Assembly (NCBI RefSeq): GCF_000518605.1 | Contig: NZ_KI912458.1 | Coordinates: 124,001 to 188,000 of the forward strand | Length of the DNA stretch: 64,000 bases | From: Shewanella fidelis ATCC BAA-318 | GTDB taxonomy: Bacteria; Pseudomonadota; Gammaproteobacteria; Enterobacterales; Shewanellaceae | Reading direction: 5' to 3' | In this document: piece after piece, positions 8,312 to 17,356 of the stretch | How positions within the stretch are numbered: position 1 is the first letter of the stretch | Layout: each line of letters starts with the position of its first letter | Notes under the pieces: model-generated | What the model was told of the DNA's origin: nothing | Database searches by the model: none | The model's input: only the letters and a program-made list of their open reading frames with translations | Position numbers and translations under genes: made by a program

Positions 8312-9892
8312 ATGACAATTATAAGCTACGCCGATTCGGCTTTATCGCTGCTACCTCCAGTTGCGGCAATCGTACTTGCGATGTTAACCCGTCGTGTTCT
8401 ACTGTCACTGGGTGTGGGGATTGTATTGGGGGCGTTACTGCTTACCGATTTCTCTGCCATGCAAACAGTGCAATACCTAAGTGAGAAAGTTTCAGCGCTA
8501 GTGTGGGATGATGGTGCGCTAAATAGCTGGAACCTTTATATTTTAGGCTTCCTTGTGTTGCTTGGAATGATCACTGCTTTAATCACTGTGAGCGGCTCAT
8601 CAAGAGCATTTGCTGATTGGGCACGTAACCATATTCGTAATAAACGCGACGCCAAACTACTGACCATGTTTTTAGGTTGTGTGGTATTTATCGACGATTA
8701 CTTCAATAGTCTAGTTGTTGGTAGTGTGGCAAGACCGCTTACCGACAGATATTACATTTCTCGCAGTAAGTTGGCTTATTTACTGGATTCTACAGCTGCG
8801 CCAATTTGTGTGATCTCACCGGTATCAAGCTGGGGGGCATATATCATCGCATTGATTGGCGGGATCTTAACGGCTCATGGTTTTACTGATACAGGCCACT
8901 TAAGTGTGTTTGTGCAGATGATCCCAATGAACTTCTATGCAATTTTTGCGTTGCTATTACTACTTTGTGTTGCGTTGATGGGCTTAGATATTGGTCCAAT
9001 GCGCCAACATGAGTTAAAGGCGCAAAAAGGCGAGCTATTTGATGACTCTAAAGGATTGCCACCAGGCGCTAACTCAGACTTACCAGAAGCTGATTCTGGT
9101 AAAATTATGGGGCTATTCTTGCCAATCACTGTACTTGTATTTGCTACCTTCTACTTCATGGTTAGTAGCGGTGGAGATGCACTAGCAGCAAAAGGTGCGG
9201 AGTTTAGCTTAATTGGCGCATTTGAAAATACAGATGTAGGCTCATCGCTATTCTTTGGTGCTGCTATTGGCTTAGTGGTTACTCTAGCTCTTGTTATTTA
9301 TCAAGGTGTTGAAAAGTCGTTGATCGCAAAAGGCCTATTTGAAGGCGCTAAGTCAATGCTTCCTGCAATCTATATTTTGCTATTTGCTTGGACAATTGCA
9401 GGCGTAATTGGTCAGCTAGAAACAGGTAAATACATGGCAAGCCTTGCAACCGGTAATATTCCATTTGCTATGCTACCTGCTGTGCTATTTATTCTTGCAG
9501 GTTTAACGGCGTTCTCAACCGGCACTAGCTGGGGTACCTTTGGTATCATGTTGCCTATCGCTGCTGATATGGCTATGGGTAGCCACACGGGAATGATGCT
9601 ACCTATGTTAGCTTCAGTACTTGCGGGTGCGGTATTTGGTGATCACTGTTCACCAATTTCTGATACCACTATTTTGTCGTCAACAGGTGCTAACTGTCAC
9701 CATATTGACCACGTTATGACACAGCTTCCATATGCACTTATTGTTGCAGGGATCAGTATGGTGGGCTATTTAGTGCTTGGTTTTACTGAGTCTGTAATGG
9801 CTGGTTTGATTGCTTGTAGCGTATTATTCGCGCTGAGCATTATCGTACTGCGTATTAAATCTTGCTCGCCAGATGCTGCGTGCAAGCAATAA
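8312..9892 (+). CDS. lysW: NhaC-family transporter, probable lysine carrier LysW-type
   Basis: A 526-residue polytopic membrane protein of the NhaC Na+/H+ antiporter family. It has about 11-12 hydrophobic segments, with the family-typical FIDDYFNSLVVGSVARPLTDR stretch near residue 130 and a late GDHCSPISDTTILSSTGA motif. By sequence alone it would be annotated as an Na+/H+ antiporter. The lysine riboswitch immediately upstream changes that: members of this family preceded by an L box have been assigned as lysine transporters (LysW), so lysine uptake, probably coupled to Na+ or H+, is the better call. It is a single-gene transcription unit ending at the 9944-9974 terminator. ATG 8312 has only a weak ribosome site (CGAAGAA). 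Confidence 0.8.
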   Translation: MTIISYADSALSLLPPVAAIVLAMLTRRVLLSLGVGIVLGALLLTDFSAMQTVQYLSEKVSALVWDDGALNSWNLYILGFLVLLGMITALITVSGSSRAFADWARNHIRNKRDAKLLTMFLGCVVFIDDYFNSLVVGSVARPLTDRYYISRSKLAYLLDSTAAPICVISPVSSWGAYIIALIGGILTAHGFTDTGHLSVFVQMIPMNFYAIFALLLLLCVALMGLDIGPMRQHELKAQKGELFDDSKGLPPGANSDLPEADSGKIMGLFLPITVLVFATFYFMVSSGGDALAAKGAEFSLIGAFENTDVGSSLFFGAAIGLVVTLALVIYQGVEKSLIAKGLFEGAKSMLPAIYILLFAWTIAGVIGQLETGKYMASLATGNIPFAMLPAVLFILAGLTAFSTGTSWGTFGIMLPIAADMAMGSHTGMMLPMLASVLAGAVFGDHCSPISDTTILSSTGANCHHIDHVMTQLPYALIVAGISMVGYLVLGFTESVMAGLIACSVLFALSIIVLRIKSCSPDAACKQ

Positions 9893-9943
9893 ATATCTTG
9901 CTAATAAAGTAATTGTATTAGAAAAATAGTAAGCTTATTTAAA

Positions 9944-9974
9944 TAAAAAACCGCTCTTTAACGAGCGGTTTTTT
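9944..9974 (+). terminator. Rho-independent terminator after the lysine transporter
   Basis: A CCGCTC / GAGCGG stem around TTTAAC, with an A run before and a T run after. It stands about 50 bases past the stop codon. Confidence 0.85.
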
Positions 9975-9989
9975 ATTGGTCTTAATATC

Positions 9990-10099
9990 TAATCAGTATA
10001 AGAAGTTAGACCAATTAGTATAAGAAGTTGATCTACTCAGAGCGATTTTGGCAAACAAATTCAAGGCGAATGGCTGCAATGATTGTTTTTCAATAAAGC
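9990..10099 (+). repeat. Dispersed intergenic repeat, copy A
   Basis: A segment starting CCAATTAGTATAAGAAGTTG (10011) and running through CTCAGAGCGATTTTGGCAAAC to about 10090 is repeated on the opposite strand at about 23160-23276, with near identity over the first 60 bases. This copy is truncated or internally deleted after GCGAATGGCTG. Just before it, at 9991-10005, part of its start (CAGTATAAGAAGTTAG) is duplicated. It lies in the 342-base gap between two terminators. It resembles a small non-autonomous repeat (MITE- or REP-like) of this lineage; I do not know a formal name. Confidence 0.75.
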
Positions 10100-10133
10100 T
10101 AAGTACTAGGTGCTAGCGAGAAATGAGCGGAAA

Positions 10134-10165
10134 TAAAAAAGCTCCCTTTAAAGGGAGCTTTTTAC
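10134..10165 (-). terminator. Terminator downstream of the M3 peptidase gene
   Basis: AAAAAAGCTCCCTTT / AAAGGGAGCTTTTT is nearly a perfect palindrome with A and T flanks, so it can act in both directions. It serves the minus-strand gene ending at 10235. Confidence 0.8.
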
Positions 10166-10200
10166 TTATTGTTGACTAACTGGGTTTATAAAGCACGACA

Positions 10201-10252
10201 CTCTATCGTTAGCTTAAACCACGACGCTCTATGGTTAGTTTAAACCACGACG
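10201..10252 (-). repeat. 26-bp imperfect tandem repeat over the peptidase stop codon
   Basis: Two adjoining 26-base units (10201-10226 and 10227-10252) differ at two positions. The inner copy carries the last codons (ERRGLN) and the TAA of the 10235-12370 gene. The outer copy is a non-coding duplicate of this end. Confidence 0.9.
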
Positions 10253-12370
10253 CTCTAGCAGTGCTTCAGTTGTTGGTTCTTGGCCTCTAAAGGCTTTATA
10301 CGCTTCCATAGGTGGAACGGTATTACCTACTTCACGGATCGTTTTTCTAAACTTCATACCGATTTCTCGGTTCAGTCCACCTTGAGTTTGAACATAAGCA
10401 AATGCATCTGCCGCTAAGATTTCGCTCCACATATAGGCGTAGTAACTTGCTGAGTAACCACCTGGGAAGGCGTGGGCAAAGTAAGTCGACTTATAGCGTG
10501 GCGGCACGGCCGGCAAATCAACACCGTGCTTTTTAAGTGCCGCAGCCTCAAAGCTGGCAACATCTTGTAGTGGGCTACCTGCTTGTAATGTGTGCCACTC
10601 TAAATCTAAAAGTGCAGCTGACATATATTCTAAGGTGTCGAAGCCTTGGTTAAAGCTGCGAGACTTTAATAGCTTGCTGAGTAACTCTTGTGGGATAGGT
10701 TCACCAGTTTCATAGTGCTTAGCGTAGTTAGCTAACACCTTAGGGTGCGCGGCCCAATCTTCTTCAAAAGTTGATGGGAACTCAACAAAGTCACGGGAAA
10801 CCGAGGTGCCTGAAAGGGTCGGGTACACAGCTTTAGAGAACATACCGTGAGTGCCGTGACCCATTTCATGGAACATGGTAGTGACTTCATCGTAGCTCAC
10901 GAATGTTGGCTCACCCGCTGGAGCTTTTTTAATGTTCATCACGTTAATGACAACAGGCTTGTTATGCAGTAGTTCAGACTGCGCTACAAACGAGCTCATC
11001 CATGCACCACCGCGCTTACCTTCACGTGAGAAGTAGTCAGCATAGAAAATTGCCATGCTGCTGCCATCTTCATCAAACATTTCGTAGGCTTTTACATCTT
11101 CATGGTATACAGGCAGATCTGGGCGTGGCTTAAGTGTTACGCCATATAACTCTTTTAAAGTGAAGAACACGCCATCTTCTAATACACGATCAAATTCAAA
11201 GTAGGGGGTAATCGCACTTTCATCTAAGTCGTATTTTTCTTGGCGTACAAGCTCTGCGTAGTAAGCCCAATCCCAAGGTGCTAGCTCAAAGTCACCGCCA
11301 GTTTTATTGATCATAGCTTGGATATCAGCAGCTTCTTTTTCGGTGTTTTTAACCACCGCTGGCACCATAGAGCCAAACATCTTGTATACCGCTTCTGGGG
11401 TTTTCGCCATTTGCGGTTCTAAACGGTATTCAGCCCAATTTTTATAACCAAGTAGCTCAGCTCTTTCTGCGCGTAGTTGGGCAAGTCTAGCCACTAAAGA
11501 GGCCGTTTCGTTAGCGCCTTTAAGGCCACGTTCTGCAGAGGCTTGCCAGATCTGCTGGCGTAACTCGCGGTTTTCGAGTTGAGTGAGTACTGGCTGACGT
11601 GTGGTATTGGTAATATTAAGTTGATACTTACCTGCATGACCATTGGCAGCTGCGTCAGCTGCAGCCGCGTTAATTGCACTCTCAGATAAACCTGCTAATT
11701 GCTCTTTTGAGTCAACAACAATTGCTATCTCTTTAGTTAAGCGCATTAGGCGCTGAGCAAACTCGTTAGTTAGTGTTGATTGCTCTTCATTGAGTACACG
11801 GATTTTTTGCTTTTCCGCTTCGGTAAGTTTGGCGCCAGCTCTTACAAAACGCTTGTAATAAACTTCAACTAGGCGAGTTTCTTCAGCAGACAAACCAAGA
11901 TCAGCGCGCTGGTTATATAAGGTTTCAATTCGCTTAAATAACGCCGGATTTAAGTTGATGTTATCTGAGTGAGCCGCCATTTTTGGCGCCATTTCACTTT
12001 GAATTTTGCGTAGCGTTGGGTTGCTATCTGTACCGGCTAAGTTATAAAACACTTTTGAGGTGCGGGTAAGTAGCTCACCACTTTTTTCCATAGCAACAAT
12101 CGTGTTGGTAAAAGTCGGTGCTTGTGGATTGTTAGCAATATCCAGAATTTGCTGATACTGCGCCTGCATGCCAAGAGTTAATGCTGGCTGAAAATGCTCA
12201 TCTTTAATTTTGGTAAAGTCGGGAGCTTGGTACTGCAAGGTGCTTGCTTGTAAAAATGGGTTTTGTGCTTGCACCATAACAAGATCTGTATCTTGTGTTG
12301 GTGTGGTTGATGAACATGCGCTCAAAGTTAATGTTGCAGCAATCGCTGCGGCGATGAGTGACTTATGCAT
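10235..12370 (-). CDS. dcp: M3-family peptidyl-dipeptidase, periplasmic lipoprotein form
   Basis: A 711-residue zinc metallopeptidase of family M3 (Dcp / oligopeptidase A group). The catalytic HEMGH is at about 501-505 in TTMFHEMGHGTHGMF, and the usual downstream block (SGTSVSRDFVEFPSTFEEDW) supplies the third ligand Glu. An N-terminal lipobox signal (LTLSACSS) predicts a lipid anchor facing the periplasm, where it would trim dipeptides from the C-termini of short peptides. Length is normal for Dcp. It is a monocistronic minus-strand gene; AAGGAAG stands about 11 bases before ATG 12370. An odd point is the tandem-duplicated 3' end (10201-10252). Confidence 0.92.
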   Translation of the reverse strand: MHKSLIAAAIAATLTLSACSSTTPTQDTDLVMVQAQNPFLQASTLQYQAPDFTKIKDEHFQPALTLGMQAQYQQILDIANNPQAPTFTNTIVAMEKSGELLTRTSKVFYNLAGTDSNPTLRKIQSEMAPKMAAHSDNINLNPALFKRIETLYNQRADLGLSAEETRLVEVYYKRFVRAGAKLTEAEKQKIRVLNEEQSTLTNEFAQRLMRLTKEIAIVVDSKEQLAGLSESAINAAAADAAANGHAGKYQLNITNTTRQPVLTQLENRELRQQIWQASAERGLKGANETASLVARLAQLRAERAELLGYKNWAEYRLEPQMAKTPEAVYKMFGSMVPAVVKNTEKEAADIQAMINKTGGDFELAPWDWAYYAELVRQEKYDLDESAITPYFEFDRVLEDGVFFTLKELYGVTLKPRPDLPVYHEDVKAYEMFDEDGSSMAIFYADYFSREGKRGGAWMSSFVAQSELLHNKPVVINVMNIKKAPAGEPTFVSYDEVTTMFHEMGHGTHGMFSKAVYPTLSGTSVSRDFVEFPSTFEEDWAAHPKVLANYAKHYETGEPIPQELLSKLLKSRSFNQGFDTLEYMSAALLDLEWHTLQAGSPLQDVASFEAAALKKHGVDLPAVPPRYKSTYFAHAFPGGYSASYYAYMWSEILAADAFAYVQTQGGLNREIGMKFRKTIREVGNTVPPMEAYKAFRGQEPTTEALLERRGLN

Positions 12371-12751
12371 AGTGATTAAGACTTCCTTTATTATAATTGT
12401 GGTTTTAATTTAATACATTGCTATTAAATCTGTCTTAATGTGAGTCATCTTGTGCGCTAATGCAGGGTTTTGTGTTGGTTTTGTTGTATATGTCACACAT
12501 TTACTTTTTGTTGCAATTGCATGTGAATACTGGGTTTGTAGCGAGTTAAAACATAAAAACTAGTTAAAATAAGTGTTTGGTCTAAAAAGCTAAGAATTTG
12601 TCACTAAAGTACATATATTATCCAGATAGTTGTGTAGAGATTAACACGAAACAGGTTTTTGTGACTTTATTGAAACATCGGTGTGCTTCAGGTGATTTTG
12701 TATAGAAATTAGTGCTAAACTAGCGCGGAATTCACCATTAAGGATTTTAGT
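12371..12751. other. Divergent intergenic region dcp / tdk
   Basis: An A/T-rich 381-base gap between divergent genes. It must hold both promoters, but I cannot name a specific operator, RNA or repeat in it. Confidence 0.5.
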
Positions 12752-13330
12752 TTGGCGCAGCTCTATTTTTATTACTCTGCAATGAATGCAGGTAAATCAA
12801 CTTCGTTATTGCAATCGTCTTATAACTACCGTGAACGCGGTATGAACACATTAGTAATGACGGCGTCAATCGATGACAGATACGGTGTCGGTAAGGTTGC
12901 TTCACGCATTGGTATTGAAACCGATGCCCAAGTTTTTGGCGCGAGTGATAACCTTATTGAGATGGTACGTGAAAGTCTTACCCAGCAAGTACTGCATTGC
13001 ATCTTGATTGATGAATCTCAATTTTTGAGCAAAGAGCAGGTCAAGCAGTTAACCTATGTGGTTGACGTACTTGATATTCCAGTACTTTGTTATGGCCTGA
13101 AAACCGACTTCCAAGGTGAGTTATTCAGCGGTAGTCAGTACTTATTGGCGTGGGCAGACAAGCTAGTTGAGTTAAAAACCATTTGTCACTGTGGTCGCAA
13201 AGCGAACATGGTGGTGCGCCTTGATGGCAATGGTAAGCCAATGCGGGAAGGTGAGCAGGTAGCGATTGGCGGTAACGAAAGTTATGAGTCGGTATGCCGT
13301 AAGCATTTTAGAGAGTTTATTTGGGACTAA
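12752..13330 (+). CDS. tdk: Thymidine kinase (type II)
   Basis: A 192-residue protein that salvages thymidine to dTMP with ATP. The P-loop is SAMNAGKST (9-17). The Walker B-like ILIDESQFL contains the catalytic Glu, and the C-terminal zinc site and lasso are recognizable in [12 protein letters not shown] and the later CRKHF. Length equals the bacterial type II enzyme. The start codon is TTG at 12752, supported by AAGGAT about seven bases upstream and by family alignment at [16 protein letters not shown]; no upstream ATG in frame fits. It is monocistronic and ends at the 13353-13386 hairpin. Confidence 0.95.
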   Translation: MAQLYFYYSAMNAGKSTSLLQSSYNYRERGMNTLVMTASIDDRYGVGKVASRIGIETDAQVFGASDNLIEMVRESLTQQVLHCILIDESQFLSKEQVKQLTYVVDVLDIPVLCYGLKTDFQGELFSGSQYLLAWADKLVELKTICHCGRKANMVVRLDGNGKPMREGEQVAIGGNESYESVCRKHFREFIWD

Positions 13331-13352
13331 ATTGAGCTTTCCGTAACCTTTA

Positions 13353-13386
13353 AAGGCCAATATTTTATTAATGTTGGCCTTTTTTG
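13353..13386 (+). terminator. Rho-independent terminator after tdk
   Basis: An AAAGGCCAATA stem pairs with the AATGTTGGCCTTT side, then a T run follows, about 23 bases after the tdk stop. The rest of the gap to 13628 shows nothing I can name. Confidence 0.8.
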
Positions 13387-13627
13387 TTAGCTTGACTCTA
13401 TGGCGCTAAACTTTAGTTGAGCGACCAATTATTTATATTAATTGCGATGAAATATAACTAAGTTTTAAAGCCTACCAAGTGTTTTATATTTTATAAAATC
13501 CCCATGTTAGTTTGAGTTTGTAAATAGTGACTTAATCATCTGTATTTTTTGCTATTTTGCTGCATAATGCGTCCCTTGTTTTCCATTACCCGTAAGCGCT
13601 TAGTCTGTGGTTGTACAAGGATTTTGA

Positions 13628-14956
13628 ATGCAGCATAACCAAATAGTAGCTAAACATATTGCCAAGTTACGCAGTGATGTTGATGCCGCTACCTCACAAG
13701 ATGATCTGCTCGATATCATCACTCAAGTTAAAAATCACCAAGGTCCGTTAGATTACCGCGATAAGATCACCCACGGGATTAAGTGGCTATTGATCAGCGC
13801 TAGTGTGCTGAGTATCGTTCTGATATTTATGCGACTTGGGTACGAACAAGTAGAGCCATTAGCCAAGTTAGTGATTGATTACTCTTGTTATTGGTTTCCT
13901 GTCGCGTTGAGTTCATTGCTAGTGAGTTTTTGTCATGAGCGTGGTTGGTTGCCTGTACCTATGTCTGTCAATGTTAGCCTGCTGGTGGCGGCTATGGTTG
14001 CTGTAGCGATATATGTGCCAGAGTGGCCGAAAATTTATTGGGCGTTGATGTATGGCTTTGGTTATTTAATTAGTGCTGGTGAGATTGACGACAAGCAGTT
14101 TTCGCTGTGGTTAATGTTGATTATTGTTAGCTCCCTTGCTTGGGTATGGTTAGATTACCGCGCCAATTGGCGTAAACACCTTTCTGATAAAATATTCCTC
14201 CGTGATGCCTTATTTAATAATGGCTTAAAACAAACTAAACCAAGCCCTGAAGACAAACTTGATGCACTTGAAAAGCAGTTTGTTGAGTTTCGTCGTGGTA
14301 ATGGTAGCCGCGATATACTGCAGATGTTTGAAGGAGATTATCAAGGTCAGCAACACAGCTTTAGTTATAAGCTTTATCACTTTCAATACACGGTAAAGCG
14401 TAAGCAAACTAGCTCAGATGGTAATGGGGGCTATAAGACCAAAACCGTGTATGAAGACCGTCATCGCTACGGTATGTTGCTGGATTTCCCATTTGCTAAA
14501 GGCTTGTGCATTGATGCTGAAGACGAGGTAAAGCTTAAAGGTTCAGTTTATCAAGAAAAGTATCAAACAGAATCCAATGCATTCAATGATATTTATCGCG
14601 TACAAGCTTGCGATAAAATCAGTGCTGCCCGCTTGTTAAGTCCCGCGGTGATTGAGTCGCTTATAAAGCTTAATCAAAATTTTATTTCACCTATGGTGGA
14701 AATTACTGCCGATGGTCGCTTGTGTATCGCCTCTAGCAGTAAGCTCATTATTGAAAAGCGTAAACATTCATTGGCAAAACCTGATGAGTTTTATAAAGAA
14801 ATCGCGGGTCATACTGAGCTAAAACGGGTACAAAAGTTACTCGACGCTATTCATGAACTCATGCGTTTGTCTGATAATAATTTTGTTAATCAACAAACAA
14901 CAGCTGCCCATGAAACGGTTGTAGATAGCAGTATTAAAATGGAAGTTAATAATTAG
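13628..14956 (+). CDS. DUF3137-like membrane protein, paralog 1
   Basis: A 442-residue protein of unknown function. A helical N-terminus (about 1-45) ends in GPLDYRDK. Four or so hydrophobic segments lie between about 48 and 180, followed by a soluble domain. The soluble part has FRRGNGSRDILQMFEGDYQG, an LYHFQYTVKRK strand, the block HRYGMLLDFPF, and AGHTELK...LMRLSDNNF near the C-terminus. The same landmarks occur in the genes at 14957 and 19670. The layout of membrane helices then a soluble domain, together with a LemA gene next door, resembles the DUF3137 family that commonly accompanies LemA. It is probably the first gene of an operon with 14957 and lemA. The family name is tentative. Confidence 0.65.
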   Translation: MQHNQIVAKHIAKLRSDVDAATSQDDLLDIITQVKNHQGPLDYRDKITHGIKWLLISASVLSIVLIFMRLGYEQVEPLAKLVIDYSCYWFPVALSSLLVSFCHERGWLPVPMSVNVSLLVAAMVAVAIYVPEWPKIYWALMYGFGYLISAGEIDDKQFSLWLMLIIVSSLAWVWLDYRANWRKHLSDKIFLRDALFNNGLKQTKPSPEDKLDALEKQFVEFRRGNGSRDILQMFEGDYQGQQHSFSYKLYHFQYTVKRKQTSSDGNGGYKTKTVYEDRHRYGMLLDFPFAKGLCIDAEDEVKLKGSVYQEKYQTESNAFNDIYRVQACDKISAARLLSPAVIESLIKLNQNFISPMVEITADGRLCIASSSKLIIEKRKHSLAKPDEFYKEIAGHTELKRVQKLLDAIHELMRLSDNNFVNQQTTAAHETVVDSSIKMEVNN

Positions 14957-16219
14957 ATGATTGCCCATAACCAACAAGTCACTCGCAATATTGAACAGAT
15001 CCGTAGTGAGGTTAACCAAGCAGCTAGCCAAGATGATTTAATTGCGCTAGTTCGCAGGGTAGAGCAGCACGAAGGCCCACTGGATTATAGCGATAATTGG
15101 TATCGTTTCTTCTGCGTAGTATCGCTGTTTTTTGCCCTGTTACCCGTAGCCCTTGAGCTGGGATTAGTGCTGCCAGACGTTATTATGCAAATACTTAGCG
15201 CAGCGCTTGGCTACAGTGTCATTTGGTATCCAATGTTGTGCTTGGCCACAATAACTCGCTTTTGTGAGGATAAGGGCAAGCGCCTACCTATCCCTGGCCC
15301 AATATGGGGGCGGATGGCGTTAATGGCGGCAGTCGGTGCCAGCTTAAATTTTATTCCTGCTTGGCCATATTGGTACTGGGATCTGTATTTCGATACGCTG
15401 GCGTCATTTTTAGGTTTCTGGTACCCAAGCTCAGGGTTCGCAGCACATAATGGCGTGATAGGCTTGTTAATGCTGTTTTGGCTTCGAGGCCGAATGAATT
15501 GGCGTAATAAGTTATCAGATAAGATATTTTTAAAAGATGCTCTATTTAATAATAATCTAGAGGCAGTTCCGTTTGAGGGCAAAAAGCTGGCCAAAGAGCT
15601 AGAAGCTAGCTTTAGGGAGTTTAAGCGCGGCAACGATTTACGCGAAATTCAAAGTCTATACAAAAGCACTTATCAAGGCGATGTGCATCAATTTGACTAT
15701 CAGCTGTACCGTTTTCACTACGTAGAAAAACGTACCGAAACTACCACAGACGCTAATGGTAAAACGACTACTCGTACTGTTAGAGACCATTACTATCGCC
15801 ACGGTGTGTTATTAGATTTTCCGTTTGCAGCGGACATGAGCATCAGTAATGACTTTGGTATCAAACGCCGAGGTGAACGCTATAAAAGTGCCTCGAATGA
15901 GTTTAATCGCCAATATCGAGTTCATGCAGCCGAGCTGATGACAGCTGCCCGTTTGCTATCTCCTGTGGTTGAAGAAAAGCTCAGTCTATTTGCTAAGAAG
16001 TTGAAAAAGCCAGTTTTAGAATTTAGTCAGCAAGGTCGACTATGTGTAGCGGTAACCGATGATCTGTTAGCGATTAAACGAGTGCATGGATTAGAAAACC
16101 CTAAAGCTTTTGCTGAAGAGTTGGCCGGTCATACTGAATTGAAGTTAATGAGCGAAATGCTAGAGCTTGTGCATGAAATTATGCGCTTTAGTGATAACAA
16201 CTTTAAGGCTAGCGCTTAA
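14957..16219 (+). CDS. DUF3137-like membrane protein, paralog 2
   Basis: A 420-residue paralog of the preceding gene. It shares the N-terminal helix ending EGPLDYSDN, four hydrophobic segments (about 50-175), FREFKRGNDLREIQ, a charged linker rich in Thr (KRTETTTDANGKTTTRT), HYYRHGVLLDFPF, and the C-terminal AGHTELK...IMRFSDNNF. Its ATG follows directly on the TAG of paralog 1 with no gap, so the two are almost certainly translated from one message. A LemA gene follows 76 bases on. The cytoplasmic domain may pair with LemA at the membrane, by analogy with other LemA/DUF3137 pairs; no catalytic motif was seen. Confidence 0.65.
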   Translation: MIAHNQQVTRNIEQIRSEVNQAASQDDLIALVRRVEQHEGPLDYSDNWYRFFCVVSLFFALLPVALELGLVLPDVIMQILSAALGYSVIWYPMLCLATITRFCEDKGKRLPIPGPIWGRMALMAAVGASLNFIPAWPYWYWDLYFDTLASFLGFWYPSSGFAAHNGVIGLLMLFWLRGRMNWRNKLSDKIFLKDALFNNNLEAVPFEGKKLAKELEASFREFKRGNDLREIQSLYKSTYQGDVHQFDYQLYRFHYVEKRTETTTDANGKTTTRTVRDHYYRHGVLLDFPFAADMSISNDFGIKRRGERYKSASNEFNRQYRVHAAELMTAARLLSPVVEEKLSLFAKKLKKPVLEFSQQGRLCVAVTDDLLAIKRVHGLENPKAFAEELAGHTELKLMSEMLELVHEIMRFSDNNFKASA

Positions 16220-16295
16220 ATAGTAGGGCAAAGTGATTAGTCACTTCGCCCAAAAATGTTTACCCAGTTAAATAGAAGATAAAAAGGAAAGTTAA

Positions 16296-16862
16296 ATGGA
16301 TAGTTCAGTAATAGGCTTGATTGTTATTGCCGTTGTGGTCGTCGCTATCATCATGTTGTACAACGGCATTATTGGTAAACACAATGCGGTTGATCGCGCA
16401 TGGGCGTCGGTACTGACTCAAGAGCGCCAAAAAAACAAGATCATTCCAATGGTTGAGCAGTTAGTCGAGCAATACAAACTGCACGAGTCTGAAGTGTTAA
16501 CTAAGGTTACTGAGCTGCGTAGCGCGATTGCCGAGATGAGTTCAGGTGTAGACACGGCAAAACTTGCCGCCGCAGAGCAGCGCACCCAAGATTTAATGCA
16601 AGGCCTTAAAGTGACAGTTGAAGCTTACCCAGAGCTTAAAGCGTCTGATGTATATATGAAGTTAATGGCTGAAATCAGTGAGCAACAAGAGCAAATTGGC
16701 GCAGCGATCCGTATTTTCAACGCTAACGTTGAAGACTTTAATAACGCGATTGAGATGTTCCCAGGTTCGCTTATCAACAGCATGTTGGTGCGTAAGCAAA
16801 AAATCGCCAGCTTTAGCGATAGTGAAGCACAAGCAGGGTTTGAGTATAAGCCGAACCTTTAA
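16296..16862 (+). CDS. lemA: LemA family protein
   Basis: A 188-residue protein with one N-terminal membrane helix (VIGLIVIAVVVVAIIMLYNG), followed by a long helical-bundle domain with the family marks YNGIIGKHNAVDRAWA and an NANVEDFNNAIEMFPGSLIN segment near residues 145-165. LemA proteins are bacterial inner-membrane proteins of unclear biochemical role, often encoded beside membrane proteins or proteases. A good AAAGGAAAG ribosome site precedes ATG 16296. It is the third gene of the operon with the two DUF3137-like paralogs. Confidence 0.9.
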   Translation: MDSSVIGLIVIAVVVVAIIMLYNGIIGKHNAVDRAWASVLTQERQKNKIIPMVEQLVEQYKLHESEVLTKVTELRSAIAEMSSGVDTAKLAAAEQRTQDLMQGLKVTVEAYPELKASDVYMKLMAEISEQQEQIGAAIRIFNANVEDFNNAIEMFPGSLINSMLVRKQKIASFSDSEAQAGFEYKPNL

Positions 16863-17356
16863 CCCATTGGGCTGGGTTTTAGCCCTAGTTAGGGTAACAG
16901 GCTGCGCCTGAGCTTAAGCAATTAAACTGCGCTTGATAAACGTCGTGGGATTCCATCCCACACCTAGGCAAGATGGGGGTAACAGCTTCCCGTTCTTGCC
17001 TATTTTTTTATAAAGAGTCCTAGCCGCCCCTATGGCGTTGTTAATCTTCATTCTCTAATAAAAATCGCCTAACGGCTGAGGTGGGACATCCATGTTTCGC
17101 TGAGGCTGAGCCATCATCCATGACGCCTCTACGACATTTGCTATTTTTTTTGATAAAAGCATAAAGTTAGTGTTTGGTTTGCAGGTCTTAGAACTTAGCG
17201 GTATTACACGGAGTGATACTAGCTTTATGCAGGCATGGCTGACATTGATTATCTGGTTACTAATTGTTTCCCCAAGCTTAAAAATATCATGTTGTTGCTG
17301 TAGGCTGAAGCAAGCGCGTAAAACAGTATTTAGCAGTAGTTTATCGGGGGCAAATA
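16863..17356. other. 494-base non-coding stretch with hairpins
   Basis: After lemA comes a series of short inverted repeats: GGGCTGGGTTTTAGCCC (about 16868-16884), CAGGCTGCGCCTG (about 16897-16909), GTGGGATTCCATCCCAC (16945-16961) and the long terminator at 16966-17010. From 17011 to 17356 no gene is convincing; the 73-codon ORF there has no family features. The GTGGGATTCCATCCCACACC stretch looks like the edge of a decayed repeat, but I cannot name it. Confidence 0.5.
16966..17010 (+). terminator. Rho-independent terminator of the lemA operon
   Basis: AGGCAAGA pairs with TCTTGCCT across an inner GGG/CCC stem, and ATTTTTTTA follows. It is a strong predicted terminator about 105 bases past lemA. 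Confidence 0.75.

Noticed and set aside
15211..15633. 140-codon ORF opposite the second DUF3137-like gene
   Set aside because: It is antisense to a well-supported coding region and lacks any family features.
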